Positions 15,483 to 24,512 are shown, counted from the first letter of the stretch. The stretch is 42,728 bases of DNA from Phycisphaerales bacterium (GCA_022839625.1 JALHJL010000034.1:1-42728), one strand, 5' to 3'. Notes: generated by a model not told the origin, from the letters alone. Numbers and translations: made by a program.

Positions 15483-17699
15483 ATGCGCTATCGCCGACCC
15501 GTGAGCCGTACCCTCTCCCCCAGTAGGGCAAAGCTCCGCTTTGCCAGCCGGCGCCGCTTTGCCAGCCGGCGCCGCTTTGCCAGCCGGCTCTGCTTCGCCG
15601 GTCTACTTCGCTTTGCCAGTCCGCTCCGCCATTCGAGTCGAGCCCGCGCGGGTAGGCCGCCGGGCCTGACCCTCCCGGCCTGCCTCCTGGTCGGGCTGTT
15701 GCTGCTCGGCGCGTGCCCGCCGTGGTCCGCGGCGGCGGCGGGCGACGACATCCGGGCGAGGATCGCGGCGGCCGGCGACGCGGCTAAGCACAACGCCGAC
15801 GTCGTGGTGGTGCTGGACGTAACGGACGTGACGGTGCGGCCAAACGGGATCGGCACGGCCCGCAGCCACGTCGTGACGAAGCTGCTGCGCGAGGCGGCCG
15901 TTCGCAGCGAGTCGGTGCAGGTGTTCCCGTTCGATCCGAACACGAACCGGCTGGAGCTGATCGCCCTTCGCATCTACCGGGCCGACGGCAGCGTCGAGGA
16001 AATCCCGTTCGACGGCAAGGTCGAGCAACCGCAGCCGGCGTGGGGCATCTTCTGGGGCACGCAGCAATACCTGATCGCCCTGCCGCGGCTCGCGGTCGGC
16101 GACGCGGTAGAGAAGATCAGCGAGATGACGGGGTTCAACGTGGCGTATCTGGCCGGCGCGGCGCCGGCCGGTCCCGGAGCGCCCGTGGCGCCCGAATTGA
16201 ACGCCAAGGGCGAGGAGCTGAAGCCGCCCGTGCCGGGCCACTGGCACGACGAGGTGCACTTCTGGTCCAGCGTGCCAATCCTCGAGAAGCGTTACACGGT
16301 GCGACTGCCGAAAGACAAGCCGCTGCAAGCGGAGGTCTACAACGGCGAGCTGCGCACGAGCATGCTGTTCGACGGGGACGAGATCGTGTACGCGTTCGAG
16401 AAGAAGGACATCGTACCCGCCAAGTCCGAGCCGGCGATGGAGCCGTGGCCGAACGTGGGCACGAAGCTCCTGCTCGCGACGCTGCCGACCTGGGAGGACA
16501 AGGCCCGCTGGCTGTACGAGGTGAGCGAGCCGCAGTTCGAGGCCGATGACGCCATCCGCGCCAAGGTCGCCGAGGTAATCAAGGACTGCAAGACGGACGA
16601 GGAAAAGTACACGGCCCTGAATCACTGGGTCGCGGAGAACATCCGCTACGCCGGCACCAGCCGCGGCATGTGCGAGGGCTACACGATTCACGCGAGCATC
16701 GAGACCTTCCGCGATCGCGCCGGGGTGTGCAAGGACAAGGCCGGCATGCTCGTCACGATGCTGCGGGTCGCGGGCTTCGAGTCGTACCTGGTCATGACGA
16801 TGGCGCGCCAGCGGGTGGACCGCGTGCCGGCGGACCAGTTCAACCACGCCGTCACGTGCATCCGCAACCCGGATGGCAGCCTGATCCTGCTCGACCCCAC
16901 GTGGATGCCCAAGAGCCGCGACAACTGGTCCAAGCTGGAGCCGGCGCAGCACGTCGTGTACGGTCTGCCCGAGGGCATGGGCCTGTCGCAGTCGCCGGAC
17001 TTCCCGCCCGAGGACAGCGAGGCGGTCTGGCAGGGCGAGAGCACCATCGACGCGGACGGGAACCTGACCGGCCGCCTGCAATTCACCGCCTGCGGAGCTC
17101 CCGAGGGGCGGTTGCGCCGGGCGCTGGCGGGCCTGCCGCCGGACGAGCGGGCCAACCTGTTCGACACGACGTTCCAGCGGCTGAGTCCCAACGCGCGGCC
17201 CAGCGCGGCGAGCTACACCGACCCGGTGGACTTCTCGGGGCCCGTCCTTGTGACGTGCCGCTACGAGGCAGGCCGCTACGCGGTGGGGTCCGACGAGGTG
17301 CGGCTGCTCGCCCTGCCGATGATGCAAACGATGCTGGGCGACCGCACGCTGTCGGATCTCTTCGGCCACACGGCGGCGAAGGAGCGCAAGTACGGCCTGC
17401 GGCTGTGGGCAACGCGGCTGGCACGGATCGAGGAGACGATCACTCTGCCGCCCGAGTGGGAGGTCGCCAAGCTGCCGGAGGCGGTGAGCATCGAGGGTCC
17501 GGCCGCCGCGCTGCAATTCAACATCGAGTCCACGCCGGGACAGATTCGCTACACGTGTGAGCTGACGGTGAAACGGTGGATCGTTCCGCCGGACGAATAC
17601 GCGAACTACAAGGAAGTGATCGAGAAGTTCGAGGAACTGGGCGGCCGCGTCGTGGTCTGTTCGCCGCGGCGAATGGAGGATGACCATGCACACGACTAA
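15483..17699 (+). CDS. Exported DUF3857/transglutaminase-like protein with intact catalytic triad
   Basis: The 738-residue product has a DUF3857-type N-terminal beta domain (about 90-330) and a transglutaminase-like domain (about 340-500). The triad is visible: Cys in RAGVCKDKAGML (C416), His in FNHAVTCIRN (H455), Asp in LLDPTWMPK (D471). Such domains can act as peptidases, amidases or cross-linking enzymes; the substrate is unknown. A hydrophobic segment (LTLPACLLVGLLLLGACPPWSAAAA, about 60-84) looks like a signal peptide, but about 55 residues of Arg/Phe/Ala/Ser repeats precede it. These come from a palindromic repeat in the DNA (15520-15628). ATG 15483 with GGAGAAG is the only good start I see. 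The 3' end overlaps the next gene by 14 bases. Confidence 0.85.
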   Translation: MRYRRPVSRTLSPSRAKLRFASRRRFASRRRFASRLCFAGLLRFASPLRHSSRARAGRPPGLTLPACLLVGLLLLGACPPWSAAAAGDDIRARIAAAGDAAKHNADVVVVLDVTDVTVRPNGIGTARSHVVTKLLREAAVRSESVQVFPFDPNTNRLELIALRIYRADGSVEEIPFDGKVEQPQPAWGIFWGTQQYLIALPRLAVGDAVEKISEMTGFNVAYLAGAAPAGPGAPVAPELNAKGEELKPPVPGHWHDEVHFWSSVPILEKRYTVRLPKDKPLQAEVYNGELRTSMLFDGDEIVYAFEKKDIVPAKSEPAMEPWPNVGTKLLLATLPTWEDKARWLYEVSEPQFEADDAIRAKVAEVIKDCKTDEEKYTALNHWVAENIRYAGTSRGMCEGYTIHASIETFRDRAGVCKDKAGMLVTMLRVAGFESYLVMTMARQRVDRVPADQFNHAVTCIRNPDGSLILLDPTWMPKSRDNWSKLEPAQHVVYGLPEGMGLSQSPDFPPEDSEAVWQGESTIDADGNLTGRLQFTACGAPEGRLRRALAGLPPDERANLFDTTFQRLSPNARPSAASYTDPVDFSGPVLVTCRYEAGRYAVGSDEVRLLALPMMQTMLGDRTLSDLFGHTAAKERKYGLRLWATRLARIEETITLPPEWEVAKLPEAVSIEGPAAALQFNIESTPGQIRYTCELTVKRWIVPPDEYANYKEVIEKFEELGGRVVVCSPRRMEDDHAHD
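15520..15628. repeat. Palindrome-bearing tandem repeat inside a coding start
   Basis: CAGTAGGGCAAAGCTCCGCT at 15521-15540 contains the hairpin GGCAAAGC (15527-15534) / GCTTTGCC (15538-15545). Three 18-base units CGCTTTGCCAGCCGGCGC follow at 15537-15590, the third with one or two changes. Degenerate GCTTYGCC copies continue to about 15628. The same CAGTAGGGCAAAGCTCYGCT core recurs at 42650-42669, so this is a dispersed element that expanded in place. Being a multiple of three, it keeps the frame and encodes RFASRR units. Confidence 0.85.
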
Positions 17700-19626
17700 G
17701 CCACGTCGCCACCTGACCACGAAACCGCGCCGGGAGATGCTGGGGCTGCTCGTCCTGCTGAGCGTGTTCGGCGCAGCGCACTGCTACGCCCAGCCGGCGG
17801 CGGTTGAGCCGCCCGATGCGGTGATTGAGCTGTGGGAACAGCATTGGACGCTCAACGCCGACGGCTCGACCGTCTACCACGAGAAGAAGCACGTGCAGCT
17901 CAACAATGAGCGGGCGTATGGCGAATTCGCGGACCCGCGGATCACGCACCGGGCCGACCTTGAGCAGCTCGAGGTGCTCGTCGCACGCACCAAGCTGGCG
18001 GACGGTCGCTACCTCGATCTGCCCGACTACGCCTGGAACGAAGTCGGGCCGGACCCCAGCGCGGGCTGGCCGGCGTACGCCAACCTCTGGCAGGGCCTGC
18101 TGGTCATGTCCGGCATCGAGCCCGGCTGCGTGGTCGAGCTGGAATATCGCCTCACAAGCCAGCCGGGCACACGGCCGTACCTGGCGGCGGACTTGCGCGT
18201 CGACCACCGCTATCCCATCCGCAAGCGCGTGATCACCGTGCAGGTTCCGTCCGACGTCGGGCTCAAGGTCGCGACCGCGAACCTGCCCGAGCGCGGCACG
18301 CAGATGGCGGCCGGGAGCTGGACGTTCACCGACCTGCCCGCCGCCGCCGATGAGCCGCAGGCGCCCCCCTGGCAGACCCGCCGCCCACGGCTGACCTTCA
18401 GCACGGCCGGCCTGGCCAGCGATTGGCTGAGGCACTGGACCTCGCAGATGGAGGCCGCGGCCGACCAGTCCGATCTGATCGCCAAGTTGGCAAGCGAGTG
18501 GACGAAAGACCAGCACACCCCGTCGGACAAGCTGCGGGCGTTGCAGGAGAAGCTCGCCGCCAGCTTCAACTTCGTGGATTTCCCGGTTGCCTGGTGGCCG
18601 GCGACCCTCCGGCCGGCCTCCGAGGTCCTGCGGGACAACTACGGCCTGCCGGCGGAGGCCGCGGCGGCGCTGCTGGCGCTGGGCCGCGCGCTTGACCTCC
18701 CCGTCGTTCCGGGCATCCTCGTCGACGACGATATCTGGAATCGCGAGGTGCCCCAGGACGGCATGGTCAGCGCATTCGTGGTATTGCTGGTGCCCAAGCC
18801 GGGCGGCGTGCGGGCAGTCGGCGGCGAGAGCCCGGGCGATGGACATCCGATCGTGACCGACACCGGCGAGCCGCCGGAGATCTGGGAGCCCCGGCGTGGG
18901 AAGATCGTCCGCGAGGGCCGTTGGGCAGGACACATGCTGCTCCCTGTGCCGGACTTGCTCATGCCGAAGATGTCGCTGCCCGCGTGGACAAGCGCGGATG
19001 AGAGCCGATGCCGCGTACACGGCAAGCTGACGCTGAGCGACGACGGAAGCCTCGTCGGCACCCTCACGCTGCGAGCGACCGGGCTGTTCGCAACTTCCGA
19101 GAGCCTGCGGTCGGCCGACGCTCAGAAAGCCCGCATGGGCGCGTTGCTGGGCCACGTCGTGCCCGCGCTCAACGTCGAAAGCCTGGTTGTGAAGACGCTG
19201 GCCGCGGCTGAGTTCGAGGCCACCGCGCAAGTCAAGTCGGGGGCGCCGCTGAAGAAGCTCAACGATCGATTCACCATGCGGCTCGCCCAGGACGGACCCT
19301 TCCTCGCCGACGTGCCCCTGCCGCTGGCTGTGAGCCGGCGCGAGCAGGCCGTGCGTCTGACCGGCCCGTTCGAGGAGGAAATCACCATCACGCTGGAGTG
19401 GCCGGAGAAGTGGAAGCTGGAAATAACGCCGGATGAACTGGCGGCGAGCAGCGGGAACTGGGGCTCCGTCGAGCAAGCCGTCACCCGCGGGGAGCACAGC
19501 CTGACGCTGACCCGGCGAACGCGGGTCACACAGGGCACGCTGGCGGCGGCGGACTTCGCGGCGTTGCGCGCGGCGCTGAACGAGCTGCGGAGCGAGTACG
19601 CCCGAACGCTCGTCCTCAAGCCGTGA
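17686..19626 (+). CDS. Exported DUF3857/transglutaminase-like paralogue lacking the catalytic Cys
   Basis: The 646-residue product starts at ATG 17686, six bases after GGAGG; ATG 17680 is too close to that site. It has a signal peptide (about 18-38, EMLGLLVLLSVFGAAHCYAQ), a DUF3857-like beta domain (about 45-250) and a degenerate transglutaminase-like region. Where the upstream protein has G-V-C-K-D-K-A-G-M-L this one reads G-L-P-A-E-A-A-A-A-L (P322 at the Cys position), and I do not find the His and Asp motifs. It is therefore probably a non-enzymatic partner or binding protein. The 14-base overlap with the triad-bearing gene indicates co-transcription and likely translational coupling. The ChaN-esterase gene follows after 179 bases. 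Confidence 0.82.
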   Translation: MHTTKPRRHLTTKPRREMLGLLVLLSVFGAAHCYAQPAAVEPPDAVIELWEQHWTLNADGSTVYHEKKHVQLNNERAYGEFADPRITHRADLEQLEVLVARTKLADGRYLDLPDYAWNEVGPDPSAGWPAYANLWQGLLVMSGIEPGCVVELEYRLTSQPGTRPYLAADLRVDHRYPIRKRVITVQVPSDVGLKVATANLPERGTQMAAGSWTFTDLPAAADEPQAPPWQTRRPRLTFSTAGLASDWLRHWTSQMEAAADQSDLIAKLASEWTKDQHTPSDKLRALQEKLAASFNFVDFPVAWWPATLRPASEVLRDNYGLPAEAAAALLALGRALDLPVVPGILVDDDIWNREVPQDGMVSAFVVLLVPKPGGVRAVGGESPGDGHPIVTDTGEPPEIWEPRRGKIVREGRWAGHMLLPVPDLLMPKMSLPAWTSADESRCRVHGKLTLSDDGSLVGTLTLRATGLFATSESLRSADAQKARMGALLGHVVPALNVESLVVKTLAAAEFEATAQVKSGAPLKKLNDRFTMRLAQDGPFLADVPLPLAVSRREQAVRLTGPFEEEITITLEWPEKWKLEITPDELAASSGNWGSVEQAVTRGEHSLTLTRRTRVTQGTLAAADFAALRAALNELRSEYARTLVLKP

Positions 19627-19805
19627 GGCAGGCGGCCTGTCCGGTGTGGCGCCGGACCTCCGGGCCGACGCTGGGAACGCGACGACTGAGCCGCGCGCCG
19701 GTATCGGCATAGGACCGGCCGCGCCGAGTGTCGTGCCGACGCGAATGGCCGTCGGCACGGCAGCGGGCATGGCACCCGGCGGCCGCGGGTTGCAGGAGAT
19801 TCGCG

Positions 19806-22800
19806 ATGATGCGTCACGTCGGCATCGGCTGGGGGCATGCCCTCCGGCAAAGCTGGATGTTCGCACTGCTGCTCACCGCCGGCTGCCTGGGGCCGGCGCG
19901 CGTCGACCTCGGGCCGCGCACCGGCGGCAGCGCCGCACTGGTCGGGCAATTCCGAGCCTACGACGGACGGACCGGTCAGCCGCTGACCTTTGGGCAGGTC
20001 GTCGCGCGTTGCCGCCAGGCGGACGCAATCCTGTTCGGCGAAGAGCACAACGACGCGGTCTGCAACCAGCTCGAGGCACAATTGCTGTACGCCCTGGTCC
20101 GCGAGCCACGGCCGGTCGCGCTGGCGATGGAGTTCTTCGAGGCGGATACGCAGGCCGCACTCGATGCGTACCTGCGCGGGCGGATCGACGAAGAGCCCTT
20201 CCGCACGGAGACACGCCAGGGGCGCGGCTACGTGCTGTCGCACCGGCCGCTGATCGAGCTGTGCCGACTGATGAACGTCCCGGTGGTCGCCGCGAATGCC
20301 CCGCGCAAGCTGGTGCGGGCGTATCGCACCTCCGGGCTGAGCTACGAGGACTTTCGCGCCGGGCTCACACCGGCGGAACAGCGCTGGGTGCCCCTGGAGA
20401 ACTCGTACGTCACCGGCGGCTACGAGCAGCGGTTCCGCGAGATCATGTCGGGCCACGGCGGGCCGCCTGCGGCGACCCAGCCTGCGTCCGCACCGGCGAC
20501 ACAGCTAACCTCCAGCCCTGCCACGCATCCGAGCACGGCCGACGGCGCCCCGCCGCCCGGAATGCCCCCGGCGGATGTGCCGCCCACAATGCCGAGTTCG
20601 CCCCCCACCATGCCCGCCAGCATGCCCCCGATGCCGCCCGCCTCGATGCCGCATGTGCCCCCCGCGTCAATGCCTGCTGCGGCACCGACTACGGCGCCGG
20701 CGTCACAACCGGCCGGCCCGTCGCGAACCGACCCGGCGTCCATGTACCAATCCCAGCTCTTGTGGGACCAGAGCATGGCCGAAGCTCTGGCGAGCTTCCG
20801 CGCACGCCATCCGGCACAGCGCATCATGCTGATCGTCGGCGTGTTCCACGTGGCCCACGACGGCGGCACCGCGGTCAAGTACCGTCGGCTCCGGCCGTCT
20901 GATCGCGTCCTGACGGTTGCCTACCGGAGCACGACGGACGGACGGCTGCCCTTCGAGTCCGACGACCGCGGCGCCGGAGACATCATCGTCTACGGCATCA
21001 CGCCGCCGCCCGAGCCCAAACGCGAAGCGCCGGCGAGCGCCCCCGCCACCACGACGCAGCCGACCGCGGAACCCACCACCCAGCCGGCCACGCCCGAGGC
21101 TGCCGCGCGGGACACCGAAACGACGCCCGCTCCCTCGCCCGCCGCCCCGCCCGAAGCAGCCGCACCGCCTCCACCCCGCCGCGAGATCGCGATCCGCGAG
21201 GTACTGGCGATTGGCGGCGTCGGCAGGTGGGGACGGTCTGCGGTACACACGGACGCCATCGAAGCAGACATCGTCGCCGGAAGTTGGGCGGCGCCCGCCG
21301 CGGGCCAGTGGCTCACGCTGCCGGACGGCTCGGCCAGGACGTGGGTCGCCGTCTCCGCTGAAGAGGACGGCGCTGTTCGCCACGAGTCGCTGGCCGGCGG
21401 CTATGCCCACGCCGCCATCGAAGCGGAGCAGGAAGAGGTCCTGCTGCTCGAGGCCAGCGGCCACAGCATGGTCTACGCCAACGGCGAGCCGCGGGCCGGC
21501 GACCCGTATCAGTGGGGTTTCGTCCGCCTGCCCGTGCTGCTGAAACGCGGCATAAACGAGTTCCTGTTCGCGTGCGGTCGCGGAGAGCTGCGGGCGAAGC
21601 TGGTGGAGCCCGCGTCGCCGGTCATGCTCGACGCGAGCGACGCGACGCTGCCGGACCTCCTTGTGGGCGAAGAGCCGAATACCTGGGCGGCCGTCGTAGT
21701 GATCAACGCGACCACCGAGCCGTCGGGCGACGCCGACCTCCACGTGCGTTATCGCGGTGAGGAGCGCGTCACGCGCGTGCCGTCCGTCCCGGCGCTGACC
21801 GTGCGCAAGGTGGGGGTCCCGATTGTCGGCCGCGAACCGGACGGGCCGCAGGACGGACAGGTGCAACTGACGCTGGTTCGACGGGGGGCCGCGTTGAGCC
21901 AGGCCGAGCTTCCGCTCCGCGTTCGGCAGCCCACGGAGACATACAAGCGAACCTTCGTCAGCGAGATCGACGGCAGTGTGCAGTATTACGCGGTAACCCC
22001 CATGTGCGGCCCGGCCGCCGACGACGCGAGCGGCAAGCCGGCCTTGTTCCTGTCGTTGCACGGGGCCGGGGTCGAGGCGCTGGGACAAGCGAGCTGTTAC
22101 ACCAGCAAGACGTGGGGCCACGTGGTCGCACCGACGAACCGCCGGCCGTACGGGTTCGACTGGGAAGACTGGGGCCGCGTCGATGCGCTCGAGGTGCTCA
22201 CCGACGCAGAGCGGCGCTTTGGCACCGATCCGCGGCGGACGTACCTCACGGGCCATTCGATGGGCGGCCACGGCACCTGGCAGATCGGCGCCCACTACCC
22301 CGACCGCTTCGCCGCCATCGCACCGAGTGCGAGCTGGATCAGCTTCTGGTCGTACGTCGGCGGCGAGCGGCCCGAGCCGGACACCCCGGTCGAGACGATC
22401 CTGCGCCGCGCCACGAACCCGAGCGACACGCTGGGGCTCTCGCGGAACTACCGCCACCACGGCATCTACATCCTGCACGGCGATCAGGATGACAACGTGC
22501 CGGTCGCTCAGGCCCGCACCATGCGCGAGCACCTCGCCGGATACCACGGCAACTTCGCGTACTACGAGCGCCCCGGAGCAGGACACTGGTGGGGCAACGA
22601 GTGCATGGACTGGCCGCCGCTGTTCGAATTCCTTTCGCAAAACACGCGGCCCGCGACGGTGCAGCACGTCGAGTTCGTCACCGCCAGCCCCGTCATCTCG
22701 GCGACCTGCCACTGGGCGACCATCGAAGCCCAGACCCGCGGACTCGACTTCAGCCGCATCGATCTTCGATGGGAACCGCAGGAGCGGTTGCTGCGCGGGA

Positions 22801-23639
22801 CAACCGAAAACGTCGCGCGGCTGGCGATTACCCTGGGCGCCGCCCGGAACCGCGACCGTGCGGAGGCAGCCGACCTCGCATTGCCCCCCCTGGAGCCAGG
22901 TCAGCCGGTGAGTCTGGAACTGGACAACGACCGGCTGGAAAGCGTGCCTTGGCCGGCGGCCGACGGCGTGCTCCGCCTCGCACGGCAGGACGGACATTGG
23001 CAGGTCCTCGCCGGAGCGCCCGATCTCGCTGCAAAGGGTCCGCACCGCGGCGGGCCGTTCAAGGAAGCGTTTGGGCACCGCGTGCAGCTCGTTTACGGCA
23101 CGCGCGGCAGCGCCGAAGAGAGCGCCTGGGCGCGCGCGAAGGCCCGCTATGACGCCGAGGTGTTCTGGGTCCGCGGCAACGGCGCGTTCGACGTGGTGGC
23201 CGATGTCGATTTCGATCCCTTCGACGAGCCGGACCGCAACGTCGTGCTCTACGGCAACGCGGACACGAACGCCGTCTGGGCCGCGCTGCTGGCCGATTGT
23301 CCAATCCAGGTCCACAGCGGGACTGTGAAGCTGGCGGACGAGGTACTTTCCGGGGTGGATCTGGCCGTGCTCGCGGTCTACCCGCGGCCGGGCAGCGACC
23401 GCACTCTCGTCGGCATCGTCAGCGGCACCGGCCTGCCCGGCCTGCGTCTGACCGAGCGGCTGCCGTACTTCGTCTCCGGCGTGGCGTACCCCGACTGGAT
23501 CGTGATCGGTCCGGAGATGCTCCAGGCCGGCATCGGCGGCGTCCGGGCGGCGGGCTTCTTCGGCAACAACTGGCTGATGGACCCGGAGCAGTCGGGCGTG
23601 CGCGAGGTCCGGGAGGCGGCGCCGGCGTCCGGCCTGTAA
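19806..23639 (+). CDS. ChaN-like lipoprotein fused to an alpha/beta-hydrolase esterase
   Basis: ATG 19806 follows AGGAG at seven bases. The 1277-residue product starts with a lipoprotein-type signal (LLLTAGC, C27). Residues 50-400 form a ChaN-like domain (iron-regulated heme-binding family): FGEEHNDAVCNQLEAQLL, VALAMEFFEADTQ, and after a gap RIMLIVGVFHVAHDGGTAVK. A Pro/Met/Ala/Thr-rich insert (about 218-312) splits it, and a second Pro/Thr linker (about 400-470) leads to a beta region and an esterase/PHB-depolymerase-like hydrolase. There GHSMGGHGTW gives Ser818, LHGDQDDN Asp893 or 895 and GAGHWWGNE His927. The frame is open throughout with protein-like composition, so the fusion appears genuine. 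It is probably periplasmic or membrane-bound. Substrate, and whether heme is bound, are unknown. Confidence 0.83.
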   Translation: MMRHVGIGWGHALRQSWMFALLLTAGCLGPARVDLGPRTGGSAALVGQFRAYDGRTGQPLTFGQVVARCRQADAILFGEEHNDAVCNQLEAQLLYALVREPRPVALAMEFFEADTQAALDAYLRGRIDEEPFRTETRQGRGYVLSHRPLIELCRLMNVPVVAANAPRKLVRAYRTSGLSYEDFRAGLTPAEQRWVPLENSYVTGGYEQRFREIMSGHGGPPAATQPASAPATQLTSSPATHPSTADGAPPPGMPPADVPPTMPSSPPTMPASMPPMPPASMPHVPPASMPAAAPTTAPASQPAGPSRTDPASMYQSQLLWDQSMAEALASFRARHPAQRIMLIVGVFHVAHDGGTAVKYRRLRPSDRVLTVAYRSTTDGRLPFESDDRGAGDIIVYGITPPPEPKREAPASAPATTTQPTAEPTTQPATPEAAARDTETTPAPSPAAPPEAAAPPPPRREIAIREVLAIGGVGRWGRSAVHTDAIEADIVAGSWAAPAAGQWLTLPDGSARTWVAVSAEEDGAVRHESLAGGYAHAAIEAEQEEVLLLEASGHSMVYANGEPRAGDPYQWGFVRLPVLLKRGINEFLFACGRGELRAKLVEPASPVMLDASDATLPDLLVGEEPNTWAAVVVINATTEPSGDADLHVRYRGEERVTRVPSVPALTVRKVGVPIVGREPDGPQDGQVQLTLVRRGAALSQAELPLRVRQPTETYKRTFVSEIDGSVQYYAVTPMCGPAADDASGKPALFLSLHGAGVEALGQASCYTSKTWGHVVAPTNRRPYGFDWEDWGRVDALEVLTDAERRFGTDPRRTYLTGHSMGGHGTWQIGAHYPDRFAAIAPSASWISFWSYVGGERPEPDTPVETILRRATNPSDTLGLSRNYRHHGIYILHGDQDDNVPVAQARTMREHLAGYHGNFAYYERPGAGHWWGNECMDWPPLFEFLSQNTRPATVQHVEFVTASPVISATCHWATIEAQTRGLDFSRIDLRWEPQERLLRGTTENVARLAITLGAARNRDRAEAADLALPPLEPGQPVSLELDNDRLESVPWPAADGVLRLARQDGHWQVLAGAPDLAAKGPHRGGPFKEAFGHRVQLVYGTRGSAEESAWARAKARYDAEVFWVRGNGAFDVVADVDFDPFDEPDRNVVLYGNADTNAVWAALLADCPIQVHSGTVKLADEVLSGVDLAVLAVYPRPGSDRTLVGIVSGTGLPGLRLTERLPYFVSGVAYPDWIVIGPEMLQAGIGGVRAAGFFGNNWLMDPEQSGVREVREAAPASGL

Positions 23640-23779
23640 CACTTCAGGCAGGGTCGCTGAACACTGCACGGCGCGCAACGCGCGCCACCGAATCCGCCGT
23701 TTCGGCGGCGTGGTGACCGGGCGCAATTCGCTGCGGGAAGACCGCTTGTGTTTGGCGGGGTCACTTTTTACAATCCAAC

Positions 23780-23813
23780 TTGTTTTAACTATTATTGGCG
23801 TCTAAACTATTGG
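23780..23813 (+). promoter_or_regulatory. Promoter of the suf operon with likely SufR operator repeats
   Basis: TTGTTT (23780-23785), a 17-base spacer and TAAACT (23803-23808) form the promoter, in one of the most A/T-rich spots of the window. TAACTATTATTGG (23786-23798) and TAAACTATTGG (23803-23813) are direct repeats, the second covering the -10. With CCAACTTGTTTTA (23775-23787) the right repeat also makes an imperfect inverted pair. SufR regulators repress by binding their own promoter, so a repressor site here is reasonable but inferred. Confidence 0.6.
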
Positions 23814-23831
23814 CACGTGGAGTGTCCTCCG

Positions 23832-24497
23832 ATGACCAGTTCGCCCAACCCCATGACCGCCGACACGACTGCCCGCCGGACCCTCGAGACCGTTGCCCGA
23901 CGCGGCCCGATGACCGTGCGCCAGCTCGTCCAAGCGCTCGGCATCACGACCACCGCGGTCCGGGCGCAGGTAAACCGCCTGCACGCCGACGGCTGGCTGG
24001 TACGCACGCGGCGTCCCGGCAAGACCGGCCGGCCCGCGGACGTGTTCGCGCTCTCCGAGAAGGCGGACCGGTTGTTCGCCGGCCAGATGGACGAGCTGGC
24101 CGGGATACTGATCGACGAGGTGCTCACCCGGGAGAATCCGGCGCGCCGCCGGGAGATTCTGACGCGCGTCGGCCAGCGCATAAAGCGCAGTACGCAGGAG
24201 CAGGTGGGTACCGGGACCGCGGCGCGCCGGTTGCACCGGCTGGCGCAGCACCTCAGGGCGCAGGGCGATCTGGTGCAGGCGTCCGAGTCCGGGAAGGGCC
24301 TCCGCCTCACTCTGCACCGTTGCCCGTTCGGCCCGTTGGCCCACGGACACGAGGAGGTCTGCGCGATGGAGCGCCAGACGTTCAGCGAGCTGGTCGGCAC
24401 CGGCGCCCGCCTGGAGAAACGGCTTTCGGCCGGCCACGCCTGCTGCGAATTCACGTTCTCGCCGGCCCGTGCGGATTCCACCGCGCCGCAGCCGTGA
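23832..24497 (+). CDS. sufR: SufR-like iron-sulfur-sensing repressor
   Basis: The 221-residue product has an N-terminal winged helix-turn-helix (about 15-75, with TVRQLVQALGITTTAVRAQV and a wing RRPGKTGRPADVF) and a C-terminal sensing region. Cysteines at 164, 177, 204 and 205 lie in HRCPFGPLAHGHEEVCAMER and GHACCEFTF, the pattern used by SufR to hold a [4Fe-4S] cluster. Holo-SufR represses suf genes; loss of cluster under iron or oxidative stress relieves this. Its place as first gene, 15 bases before sufB, supports the call. ATG 23832 is chosen because the promoter leaves a short leader. The extension back to 23748 runs through the promoter and is rejected. Confidence 0.9.
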   Translation: MTSSPNPMTADTTARRTLETVARRGPMTVRQLVQALGITTTAVRAQVNRLHADGWLVRTRRPGKTGRPADVFALSEKADRLFAGQMDELAGILIDEVLTRENPARRREILTRVGQRIKRSTQEQVGTGTAARRLHRLAQHLRAQGDLVQASESGKGLRLTLHRCPFGPLAHGHEEVCAMERQTFSELVGTGARLEKRLSAGHACCEFTFSPARADSTAPQP

Positions 24498-24512
24498 GAA
24501 GGAGACCTGACG

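Noticed and set aside
15537..15590. Three regular 18-bp units considered as a CRISPR array
   Set aside because: Units are directly adjacent with no unique spacers and lie within a coding frame; no cas genes.
20703..23726. Very long minus-strand open frame (about 1000 codons) opposite the ChaN-esterase gene
   Set aside because: It is the antisense of a protein-like frame with recognised catalytic motifs; its translation is Arg/Gly/Val-rich without domains, as usual in high-GC DNA.
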